From: Escarpia spicata
Taxonomy: Eukaryota > Annelida > Polychaeta > Sabellida > Siboglinidae
DNA length: 64,000 nt
Assembly: GCA_963995525.1 (NCBI GenBank)
Contig: CAXEFP010000887.1
Location: 1,853,173-1,917,172 of the forward strand
Direction of reading: 5' to 3'
Part shown: piece after piece, positions 1 to 9,962 of the stretch
Layout of the letters: each line of letters starts with the position of its first letter
Numbering within the stretch: the first letter of the stretch is position 1
Notes under the pieces: generated by a model
Databases searched by the model: none
What the model saw: the letters and a program-made list of their open reading frames with translations, nothing else
What the model was told of the DNA's origin: nothing
Position numbers and translations under genes: made by a program

Positions 1-1189
1 TCCGTCGACTATCTCAGCTCGAATGTTAACATCGGAAGACTGGGGGTATGTTGAAAATGTTTCGCCATCCCGCCACCGTAAATCACTAACGGGGACACAT
101 TCAAACGGTCTAGGGCGACATGCCACTCCAGCTCAGGCATAGCGAAGTAAAATGTCAAGGGTCTGGGGTTCACGTGCGCCCGGGCACCCTGGTCCCGCAT
201 ATGGGATTCCGATTGAAAATCCCCAAAGTGACGTCACTGTATAGGCATTTCCTATCCCGTTTACCACTTCCGTCAGTGTGACTTTAGCCACCTGGACAAA
301 GCAAGGGACAAAGTATCTGACATGTTCCCCGGAGTCATGGCAGACTATCTATTTTCTGTCTGACATCTTCCCGGCATTCAGCCAGGCACCCGACACGATC
401 AAGACTCGTGAAGTTGTTTCCCGTGTAGTTGGGTACCTCACACTAGTGCAATTAATATATGAAGGTCCGTTATGTTGACGTGTGCCTGCCATTCTACAGA
501 CATGCTCATCACGTAGGCGTATGAGTATCTTACACCGCCACATTAAGAAACATTGCAAACTGATCCGCTAAAACTTCCACTCAAAAGCAGCTGTCTGCAC
601 GCGATATAACAATAACTTAACGGGGCTGTGCTCCCCTCACCACGGGATCCAAGCCCGGCAAAGTGACGTTTGGCATATGGAATGTTTATCTGGTATGTTT
701 TAAAGGGAGAAAAACGCTGGTATAGCCATAGGCCAAACTTAAGAACATACCATTTAGAATAGATGTCAACATAATTTCACAGGAATTGGAATAACAACCT
801 TGGCCACTGGGCGGATATTACTATCCAACAGCCAGTGGTTTGATTTGCGAAATGCCAGTCACCGCTGCACACAGTAATTCAATATGCGACGCAGCATAGC
901 ACCCAGAAACACCGACGAACTGCATACAAGAACATAAACATAGGAATAAATGAATACACTGAATGGCTGTTGGATGTACTATAAGTGACAGGAAAGACCT
1001 TTTCACATACATACACGGAAGGATTCACAGAGAGAAAGCAGGTTTTAGATGGTGAATTCGACGTGTCCGCCGGCGGAAAGCTCTGCAAGAGTCTGCAGTG
1101 TTGACTTTTGGACGCAGATTACACAACTAAATACGAATGTATGGAAAGACGACAGTGAACGTCAAAACACAACTCTTGTTCAAATTCTG
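1..1189. other. No gene recognised
   Basis: I see no coding region, RNA gene or clear repeat here. Short open frames on both strands lack family motifs and look like chance. The stretch ends where the SINE homology begins. Confidence 0.5.
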
Positions 1190-1440
1190 TGTGGCGGTGT
1201 CGAACCTTGGGCAAGTTCGTTTACTCTACATTGCTTCAGTTCACTCAGCTGTATGAATGATTACCTGGCTATAGACAGTGGTGGATATTTGTGTACGAAT
1301 AGTCTTCGCGCATTAATTGCAGCGTGGCTGAATGCTTCCCGGAGAAGTCGAGATGGTGTTCGATTGAACAAATGTGCCATGGAGTAAAGTGTAAAGCGCT
1401 TTGAGCAGTCATGAGGACCGGATGCTGCGCTACGTAAGAA
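1190..1440 (+). mobile_element. SINE-like element, copy 1
   Basis: A short retroposon-like unit. It aligns along its length with the reverse complement of 14,400-14,185: shared stretches include cgaaccttg.gcaagttcgtt, cactcagctgtatga and gtcgagatggt. The 3' end has TGTAAAGCGCTTTGAG followed by a GCGCTA-like motif, the kind of tail seen in L2-type LINEs and the SINEs that borrow their 3' ends. The last 72 bp (1,367-1,438) aligns without gaps, at about 70% identity, with the unit of the 72-bp array at 12.6-14.2 kb. Here the tail is single copy, so this locus shows the unexpanded state. I did not find clear pol III boxes, so SINE is an inference from length, repetition and tail. Confidence 0.6.
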
Positions 1441-2109
1441 CTTACCTTTCTCCCGCAGAAATGACAACTTACGGCATAGCCAAAAGTAATTTTATGTCTT
1501 GTTATGGACTAAACTACAACACAAACCCGGCTATATCCTTACACCTATTTCAAGCACATAGAATTGGTAAGCGCTGAGCATCATGGGATAGTTACGCTTT
1601 TCAGTCCGGGTTTGACAACTACCGAAATAAGTCGCGTTGTTTGAGATCTATTTTATTTTATCAGTATGCCACTTGGGCGGGTTGCCCCTCACTTTTGATG
1701 TCATTGTGTAGAGTAGCAGTGTCTTCACTGTATAGTTATCTACTGTTTGTCATTGTGTATATATAACTTTGCATTGCATTGAATTACATATTTCTGGCAT
1801 GATTGAACTGTGTACCAGTTGGCAATAAAAGTTGCCCGTTACCAACCTTCGTTATATATATCCATTGTTTCTTTATTACGACATCAAACAAGCTTCGGCC
1901 ACATTAATGGTTGTCATATTTTACTCCTCCATGACAGATTACATAGATATATATTTTTGAAACAAATCGAAAAGAAACGAAACTTTGCATTGATTAGATT
2001 GGCACGACTCAAACCACTCGTTTGGATCTTACATAGCAGACAGATGGAGATACGCTGTGCTTTATTTTTGCCGATTTGGACGTCGAACAAAATACGTTTT
2101 AGTGGCACC
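1441..2109. other. No gene recognised
   Basis: AT-rich sequence without a convincing coding frame. Open frames near 1,810-2,118 lack recognisable motifs. Confidence 0.4.
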
Positions 2110-2475
2110 ATTATATAGTTCCACCCTTGTACAGTTCCTCGCTTCTACGTTTCCACGATTCTACAATTCCACGCTTCTACAGTTTACGATTCTACAGTTC
2201 CACTATTCTACAGTTCCACGACTCTACAGGTACACGCTTCTACAATTCCACGATTATACAGTTCCACGACTCTACAGGTACACGTTTCTACAATTCCACG
2301 ACTATACAGTTCCCCGATTCTACAGGTACACGCTTCTACAATTCCACGATTATACAGTCCCACACTTGTACGTTTTCTAGATCCTACTCTTCCCCGTTTC
2401 TACAATTTTTCAACAGGTCTACGCTTTTACAATCCCACGCTTCTCTAGCTTCGCGCTTCTAGAATTCCACGCATC
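2110..2475 (+). repeat. 16-bp minisatellite with 48-bp higher-order unit
   Basis: Tandem repeats of a 16-bp motif like ttccacgattctacaa. In the centre (about 2,220-2,345) three 16-mers form a 48-bp higher-order unit beginning gtacacgcttctacaa. Both edges decay gradually. Period 16 lets all three frames stay open, so the predicted proteins here are not evidence of coding. Confidence 0.85.
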
Positions 2476-3107
2476 TACAAATCCACACTTCTTCACTACG
2501 ACACTGATTAAACTAGCCTCTTTGTCAGTTCAATTCTTCTTCAGGTTCACGTTTCTCCACTAACTCCACACTCATTTCAGTTCAACTCATCTGCAGCTGC
2601 AAACTTCTTTAGCCCCTCAGTTGTTCTCAGCGCCAGATTTTGTTATCGTAACTGATTTCACATCCGCCTATCTGTCAGGAGCTGTAGACAGGGATGCGGA
2701 AATCAATTACACCAAAAGCTGCTATAATCAATAGTAGTCGAGGTCATAACGCTTAAACGTTAGATATACGCTAAATTTATGACACCAACGACGTAAGAAG
2801 TATCTGCTTTAATGCAAGTGTTTGCATTAAGTACATCTATTCCTCGTCCTTTGAGACGCGTAATAGTTGCAATATCATTGGATGTGTTCCTGTAATTTAT
2901 TAATACGTTACACAGAGGTACAACGTGCCGTGTCCAATACCTGTTTGCTATGGTGAGTTCACAATTACACACGTTCACATACGACCGTTCTCTTTGTTGC
3001 ACTGCGCGATCATCGCATTCACAGTGACGCTTCTTATCTACTGTTTGCATAAACTATAGCAGACAGACACATTGAAACAAAGAGACGACTATATGCGACA
3101 ATAGAAG
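2476..3107. other. No gene recognised
   Basis: No coding or RNA gene is supported. The minus-strand frame at 2,760-3,050 has no family motif. Confidence 0.4.
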
Positions 3108-3235
3108 ACAGCTAATACACAGAACACCGAGAACACGTAAAACACAAAATACGTATTACACAGAGAACATGTAGAACTCTGAGAACAAAGAGAACACGCG
3201 TACCACAGGAGTAAATATATACCACATAGAACACA
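3108..3235 (-). repeat. Inverted outlier of the 18-bp minisatellite
   Basis: On the minus strand this reads tgttctctttgttctcag, acatgttctctgtgtaatac and similar words, which also occur at the right edge of the array at 4,493-5,437 (for example ctctttgttctcag near 5,390). It is a small, diverged patch of the same satellite in opposite orientation. Confidence 0.6.
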
Positions 3236-3593
3236 CATATAATGTATAATAGCAAATAATCCACAAGAGAGTAGCGTGGCAACGAGACTCGGAGGAAGGT
3301 AACCTGGGGCCACAGGTGCTTTCAATAAACTGGTCGTCAGTAGGTGCATCTATGATATGTTACAGTGTGACCTCGATGAAGGTAACTCGCAGTTGCTGGT
3401 TCATTTGCAAAATGTTTTGGAGAGGGGACCAACAGCATATTTGATACGCACTGTGGACAAGAGTGTCCTTGTGTTTCCGATAATTAAGAAGTATTAGCTA
3501 GTCACACTTTTCTCCAGCTGCAGATATTCGGATAGCATTTGGGGCGTGCAATAACTTTATTCATAATTTTTTTTATGGCATCTGTCTTGCTTT

Positions 3594-4035
3594 GTGAACA
3601 TACAAGTCGACGTCCTTGTCCGTTTCCACAGTTTAGCGGGGGTGCAATACGACGTCTGCTTTCACCGGCAGTGGGTGGGAGACAACATGAGACACTTAGC
3701 ATGCATACCCCGAAATGATCGAAGCACTAATTTATATGGCAATGAATCCATACACCCATTTGGTTCTGGATTTGCTACTGTTCAACTCCTGGAACATTTT
3801 ACCGTTGTACTTTGTCGCTAGTGTAGCAATCGGGTCTGAGTTATAGAGACAATGTGAACGTTATTCTGACAAAGGAATAATACCATGACTACAATCCATC
3901 AAACAGGATGCTCTGTAGCAGCATTCAAAGCGCAATACATACCAAGCTTTCATCTGGTTGACCAGTATACTGGTCCACTAGCAAACACCCACTGTAGATG
4001 TCTCGGGCTGACATGGGACGTGAAGGGTTTGCTAT
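3594..4035 (+). repeat. Interspersed repeat R2, copy 1
   Basis: A ~450-bp sequence that matches 9,807-9,345 on the other strand. Shared blocks include a translated block HPFGSGFAT (plus frame, near 3,755-3,785) followed by LLE, and further on ggttgaccagt and acgtgaag. The translated block suggests descent from a coding sequence, but I do not recognise the family. A stop follows soon after, so no functional protein is indicated. Confidence 0.6.
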
Positions 4036-4130
4036 GACACCCTGTGGGTAGTTTGGAAAACGTCACAAGTGTTGTAAAACCCGTAATTTCTTATTAAGTT
4101 ATGACACAAAGCTGTATTATATGACAAGCA

Positions 4131-4490
4131 AAATTTAATTGATTAGGGCTAATAAATAATGCACCCTCCCAATAAATGTTCTGATTCCGCTAACAAAAAC
4201 TAAAACTATTAACTAAAGGATGCAGAGAAAAGAAAATTTGGTGAGTTAACCTGATTGTATCCATATCCAATGGAGAAATGTGGTAAAACGATATATTTTG
4301 GTTGATAGGGGTGGAAAATAATGAACCCAACCAAGCAATGTTCTGACGCCGATGATAATGTTAAAGTTAATAACAAAAGGAAGCAGAAAAACGTTTGATG
4401 ACGTCACCCGGACTGTATCCGTATCAAATGGAGATATGTAGTAAAACGGCAGATTTTGTTTGATGGGGTGAACCACAATGGACCCAAAAT
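4131..4490 (+). repeat. Degenerate ~160-bp tandem repeat
   Basis: Two diverged units and the start of a third begin at about 4,139, 4,300 and 4,459, each with ttgat.gggg. Each full unit carries a gtatcc.tatcaaatgg-like block and a tagtaaaacg-like block. There are no coding features. Confidence 0.6.
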
Positions 4491-4492
4491 AA

Positions 4493-5437
4493 GTGGCACA
4501 TGTTCTCTGTGTTCTACATGTTCTACGTGTTTCTCTGAGTTTTATATGTTCTCCCTGTTCTACAAGTTCTACATGTTCTCTGTGTTCTACGTGTTCTCTG
4601 TATTCTAAGTGTTCTCCGTGTTCTCTGTGTTCTACGTGTTCTCTGTGTTCTACGTGTACTCTGTGTTCTCCGTGTTCTCTGTGTTCTACGTGTTCTATGT
4701 GTTCTCTGTGTTCTACGTGTCCTACGTGTTCTACGTGTTCTTTGTGTCCTCTGTGGTATCTGTGTTCTGCGAGTTATCTGTGTTCTACACGTTTTATGTC
4801 CTACTTGTTTTTGTGTGTTCTATGTGTTCCATGTGTTCTACGTGTTCTGTGTGTTCTACGTGTTCTGTGTGTTCTATGTGGTATTTATTTACTCCTGTGT
4901 TATGTGTGTTCTCAGTGTTCTACGCGTTCTCTGTGTTCTAAGTGTTCTACGTGTTCTCTGTATTCTACGTGTCCTATGTGTTCTACGTGTTCTCTGTGTT
5001 CTACGTGTTCTCTGTGTTCTACGTGTTCTCTGTGTTCTACGTGTTCTCTGTGTTCTACGTGTTCTACGTGTTTTCTGTGTTCTATGTGTTCTATATGTTC
5101 TCTGTGTTCTACGTGTTCCCTGTGTTCTACGTATCCTCTGTGTTCTACGTGTCCTACGTGTTCTACGTGTTCTCTGTGTCCTCTGTGGTATCTGTGTTCT
5201 GCGAGTTATCTGTGTTCTACACGTTTTATGTCCTACTTGTTTTTTGTGTGTTCTATGTGTTCCATGTGTTCTATGTGTTCTGTGTGTTCTACGTGTACTG
5301 TGTGTTCTACGTGTGCTGTGTGTTCTACATGTTCTACGTGTTCTATGTGGTATTTATTTACGCCTGTGTTATGTGTGTTCTCCGTGGTCTCTTTGTTCTC
5401 AGCGTTCTAATAAATGTTCTCTGTGTAATACGTATGT
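4493..5437 (+). repeat. 18-bp minisatellite (ttctctgtgttctacgtg)n
   Basis: Roughly 50 copies of an 18-bp unit built from ttctctgtg and ttctacgtg, with 12-bp and other variants. A longer block around 4,735-4,900 (ctgcgagttatctgtg and following) recurs at about 5,195-5,370, so part of the array was duplicated as a ~450-bp segment. All three plus frames stay open and give Cys/Ser/Thr- or Val/Phe/Tyr-rich strings. These are products of the period, not genes. Confidence 0.9.
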
Positions 5438-5439
5438 CA

Positions 5440-6068
5440 ATTTCGTTCTTCATTTCTCCATCTGTGCTTTTCCATGTCCATCTCCTCTTTGCTTTCTTCT
5501 GGAACGAACATGGTATTCATGATTTTGTACTTTCTTGATGTTGCCCATTCTACCAAGGTGTCGCCTCTTTCGTTTCTCACACCTAGGCCAAATTTGCATG
5601 TTGCCGTTTCCGAAATGTTTGTTTGTTTCCCTACTTGCGCATTAAAGTCTCTCATCACTATCGTGTAGTGGGTTGGCTTTTCTAGGGTCTCATCCACGTC
5701 GTTGTAGAAGTTGTATGTGTCTTCTTCTGAGTATGATGTTGTTGGTGCATATAATTGTACTTTCTTCAGCTTGTAGAGCTTTCTTATGCATAGAACAAGT
5801 TCTGCTACTCTGAGGCTGATGCTGTTAACCCTCACTATATTGTTTTTCCATTTCTTGTTTATGAGCAGGCCTACTCCAGATTGGCCGATGTTCGCTGTGG
5901 AATGGTATAGTAGATGGCCGCTTTGTAAGGTAGTGAAGCATTCCTCTCTTCTTCTGACTTCTCCGATCCCGATCACATCCCATACCAACTTGGTTTCCCT
6001 AAGTTCTTCCTCCAGTTCCTGTATCTGTTCATCTCTTAGTAGTGTCCTTACGTTATATGTTGTTATCT
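5440..6068 (-). mobile_element. RTE-like LINE endonuclease fragment
   Basis: Minus-strand frame resembling the APE-type endonuclease of RTE-like elements, often annotated as craniofacial development protein 2-like. The order is TYNVRTLLRDEQ, VWDVIGIGE, SGVGLLINKKW, YAPTTSYSEEDTYNFYND, a GDFNAQVG-type active-site motif, and GDTLVEWA. The frame runs on upstream of the first Met at 5,988 to about 6,068. The catalytic motif reads MRDFNAQVG, with Gly replaced by Arg. The fragment stops at the edge of the 18-bp satellite, so the reverse transcriptase part is missing. Nicking of target DNA is the family role; this copy is dead. Confidence 0.8.
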
Positions 6069-6189
6069 TATTAATTAATTAATGATACTAATATGTCGCC
6101 TGCTAATTGTTGTGCTCCATAGCGGGCTGAGGGTTTTAGGAATGTGTTCTTCTTCCTTGTTCCCTGTACAGGATTGATGTAGGTGTAGA

Positions 6190-6530
6190 ATTGTTGAACC
6201 ACTCATTCTGTTCGTTCTCTCCACAACTTCCTGTCAGCAGCCTGCTCTCTCCATCTTTCGTCCTCACACGCTCGTCTTGCATGCCCCTCCTCACGCAGTC
6301 CACCCATCTCAGTCATGGCCTTCCCCTTTTCCTGCGTCTTTGGTGTTGTTCCAGCTCTGCTATTTTTCTGTCCATCCTGACTCCCTCTACATTTCTCCAA
6401 GCGTTCGTTCCTGCTTGTATTCGACGTCGCACCTCTACCTCCGTATGCACACATTCCGTAACAATTCCTCCAAGGTACACAGGAATAAGATACAAATATC
6501 TCACGATGATATAGTATCCTATCATCATTG
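6190..6530 (-). mobile_element. LINE reverse transcriptase C-terminal fragment
   Basis: Minus-strand pieces of the C-terminal end of an RTE-like reverse transcriptase protein. They are YLGGIVTECVHTEVEVRRRI, then NAWRNVEGVRMDRKI in one frame, and GLREEGHARRACEDERWREQ with ADRKLWRERTE in another. A large internal deletion joins the start of this domain to its end. On the minus strand this 3' fragment lies just upstream of the endonuclease fragment at 5,440-6,068, as in a head-to-tail arrangement. Confidence 0.7.
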
Positions 6531-6539
6531 TCTAATTAA

Positions 6540-7364
6540 CATTTTCCCTGGTCAATCAATACCACACGCAATGTATGGGCGTACGCTGAATCAGTTGTAC
6601 TTTTCCTAGAATGGTTGACTGCACCGGTCGCGATTGTAACAGTAACAATAACGGACATTATAAATGTATCACTAAGTTCGGTTATTTTTCCAGACGACTT
6701 TAAACATGCGCAACGTCTTCTTAAGAAGACATATCTGCCGAAAGATAACTTAACCCTAGCTATAACATCTTATCCTCTTTATCTTCGATGCTGAGCAGGT
6801 AGAAGACAATTATCCAATGTTTTATTTTACAATAAACTAAATACTGTATTGAATTATAAACACTTGTCAAATCTTTGCAAGATAGGGTCTACCTAAAAGA
6901 CTTGTATAGCAAAACGCCTTCCTTGGATCTCACATTGTATACATCAGATTATACTTATTTAATTAATTACAATCGGTATACAAACAGCTTAATTCTTGCT
7001 ATGTAGTAGGCTAGTAGGCCTATATCCAGGGGCAGATTTAGGCTTGTTGGCAAAAATGCCCATACCTAGGATGGCGTTATACACACATACATAGAAGACC
7101 GTTTAGGGAGTATTCACGAATGTCGTTTGTTATTACGAAAATTTGAACAGCTTTTCGCGTTAAAGTAAGTTATGTAAACGTCCCTAAGTGAATGGTGGAC
7201 CTCGGTCGACAATCGCAGAAACCACGCGTAACGTTGTAAACAATCGATTTACGCCCGGAACGCGTGCTCCAACCGCTAAAAACCTTGTTTCTTCCCAAAA
7301 TTAATTAATGAACCTTCGAAAGTTTGACCACCCGATGTTCATGAGGAAACCGTTAAAACAAACA
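6540..7364. other. No gene recognised
   Basis: AT-rich sequence with no supported gene. A degenerate stretch at 7,020-7,060 (ggggcagatttaggcttgtt) resembles repeat ends seen elsewhere in the window but is too short to assign. Confidence 0.35.
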
Positions 7365-7683
7365 TGCACACAAACACACAAACACACACGCACACCCGCA
7401 CTCGCGCACACACGCACACACGCACACACGCACACACGCACACACGCACACACGCACACACGCACACACGCACACACGCACACACACGCACAGACACGCA
7501 CGCCCGCCCGCCCGCCCGCCCGCCCGCCCGCCCGCCCGCCCGCCCGCCCGCCCGCCCGCCCGCCCGCCCGCCCACACGCACACACGCACACACGCACACA
7601 CGCACACACGCACACACGCACACACGCACACACGCACACACGCACACACGCACACACGCACACACGCACACACGCACACACAC
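7365..7683. repeat. Compound microsatellite (CACACG)n-(CCCG)n-(CACACG)n
   Basis: A tract of cacacg repeats, then about 75 bp of pure cccg repeats (7,500-7,573), then cacacg again to 7,683. It is open in all frames on both strands. The G-rich minus strand of the central tract could form quadruplexes and the alternating CA/CG flanks favour Z-DNA; this is inference. Confidence 0.95.
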
Positions 7684-7946
7684 AACATGCCCGGAAAGTC
7701 GTGGTTTGCCGAAGTGTTTGCAGCCAAACGTGACGTACGCATACTGCAGACGTTCAGCATAAAAAGGTTGTCCATCTTTGATGCGTTTGTTCGCCTGTGC
7801 AATAGTTCGCGAACCTGTTTTGTGTATTTGACCAACTTTTCTTGTTGGTAGATGGCAAGGGCACTTTCAAACTCTTCTAGTCCGGCAGTCAAACTCCCTT
7901 TTGAAGGTGGACCGTGCATTAGGGTCCGCACGATGTTTTCTTCCAT
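7684..7946 (-). pseudogene. ZSWIM/FAR1-like N-terminal coding fragment
   Basis: Minus-strand frame from 7,946 with coding-like text: [19 protein letters not shown] and [17 protein letters not shown]. After a frame change near 7,765 it continues as [20 protein letters not shown]. The combination of a short helical leader and a Cys-containing FAR1-like segment resembles the N-terminus of ZSWIM-type proteins and related MULE transposases. The compound microsatellite replaces what should follow. The frameshift and interruption argue for a relic. It could also be an exon of a host gene with an assembly error. Confidence 0.4.
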
Positions 7947-8369
7947 TTTTGTTACCTTCTAACCTTCTTGGTCAATAATCCGACGGGCACCACTCAGGCA
8001 CCCTTGTACGTTTTTGTATAAACTCATTAATATGCAAATTAGTCATCGCCATTAAAATATATACTATTTTACCGAATATCTCGAATTGTAAACATCCAAA
8101 CAATCAAAACGATGTGTCCAAATTCACGTTTTCAGGGTATCTGGGTATCATTGCGCCAGAGAACAAATCATAGTATGCATATTTGTCGCATGAATATGCA
8201 AATTAGCTCTGACCAGTAAAACTTCATTGTATTCGTTTATATCTCCTCAATGGGCGAGCGATAGGCACTACTTAATGGACAAACTTAAACGCACCCCTCC
8301 CCATACAAAAACCCAAATTGGATATCCTAGATATCCACATCACAACGAGGCCTATCGTAGAACTAGCGG

Positions 8370-9195
8370 GACTCCAAGGGCAAACAAGTTCACCGTCAAA
8401 TTATAATATTTCTAAATTGGCCGCTACCACAAACTTTAATTACAATGGTTGCGTATATACTTTTATTAATAACAAAATAGCCACGCCATATATTTTTGGA
8501 AAGCTTATTGTCTCCCAATCAAAACTGGATACGATATAGAGATGTTACACTATATAGTAAGTGTGGAGCTAAGGTCAAACTAGGCCACCATGAAATGATG
8601 AATATCCGAACTTTTGTAATACCTCGAACGTTATTAGGTTACAATAACTCTGTATCAACTTAATTTCTATGGACATGTTACATACATCACGAAAGACCAA
8701 TTTCTTCCCATCAAAATTAGGTATCACTTGTAGGCTTCAGTTGATAGAGTTTGTGTGAAGCGGCGACCAAACTGTGTCACCGTCAAGGGATAAATGTTTG
8801 AAATTACACCATCCTGCAAACGTTATACTGTACCAGTGGTGGTTTATAGCCTATCTAATTTGTCTACTTACTCATGACCATGTGATATACATTTTGAAAG
8901 CATTAAGTGTTGAGTGAAGGTCAAGCAAGTTCATCACCAAGTGATGAGTGTTCAACACTGCGCCATTCCGCAAACGTTGTACAATTACAATGTTTGCATA
9001 ATTATTTACTTTGTCTATGTACACTGGGCCATGATAATCACCTATGCGTATTGAATACCCGTCAAGATGACTGGCATAAAATTGTGTAAAGTGTCTAACT
9101 GTGGATTGAAGGTTGAACAAGGTCACCATCAAAAGATACATGCATTTTTGAAACTGTGCAATTCCGCAGAATGTAGGTGATTTTATCCTTCTATG
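8370..9195 (+). repeat. Degenerate ~192-bp tandem repeat
   Basis: Five units share an anchor like aaggtcaaacaagttcaccg, at about 8,376, 8,571, 8,763, 8,917 and 9,109. Intervals are close to 192 bp, except one of about 154. Several units also share a ..ccattccgcaaacgtt.. block roughly 50 bp after the anchor. Divergence is high, so the array is old. The minus-strand frame at 8,872-9,252 is explained by it. Confidence 0.65.
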
Positions 9196-9344
9196 GTATT
9201 TGTGCATCACCCATGGGATGAGAAAATAGATGATGGTGAATGCCATCCTCATTTTTGAATTTGAATGTCATTTTGAGGGTCACAAACTCAATCTTGTGTC
9301 AAAATATTTGAATTAATTAACTGATATGTTCTTGTGCGCATGGC

Positions 9345-9807
9345 AGCCTCTTCACGTCCTACGGCCACCCCCATCTATCTGGAGTGGGCGTCTGCTGATG
9401 AACCAGTTGACTGGTCAACCAAATAAACGCTTGTTACGTTATGCGCTCTGAATACGGCTAAAGAACATCCGGGGTTATTGGAATATCTTAGTAATATTAT
9501 TCCTTATATCTTTTCCATTGCCTCGATAACGGGCACCACGCACGGTGCAACTCTATTTACAGAGAGCAATGGCGATGCTTTCCAGGAGATGAAGTGTCGC
9601 GAATCCAGATCCAAATGGATGTGTGAATGATGTGGTTCCTTTGTCGTATGAAATTTGGCTTTCCCATGCTATTGACAACTGGCAATGACTGACAGGTCTT
9701 TTCCCAGAGCATTGAAGGATGCCGTTGCTATTATGATGAATAACGTTATTACCTGTCCAAAAGCTTATCCAAATGTGTGCAGCTGGATATAAACTTGACA
9801 AACTCAT
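9345..9807 (-). repeat. Interspersed repeat R2, copy 2
   Basis: Reverse-strand homologue of 3,594-4,035. The minus frame carries HPFGSGFATLHLLES near 9,620-9,580, and the order of shared blocks is the same as in copy 1, ending with ggttgaccagtcaactgg and acgtgaag. The protein origin is unknown to me. Confidence 0.6.
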
Positions 9808-9962
9808 AACTCCTAGCTACCGGAAACACATTGCGAATCATGCATCGCTTTGATCCCTTTTCCACAAAACATTTTGCACAAGCCTCAACAGTTGCTTGCC
9901 ATGTTCTTCAAGGTCGTCCTGGATGTAGCATGTCACAGTTGCACCACGTAATAACTTGACCA

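Noticed and set aside
4493..5538. Cysteine-rich secreted protein gene
   Set aside because: The Cys/Ser/Thr text comes from an 18-bp repeat that is open in several frames. There is no signal peptide, start context or splice structure.
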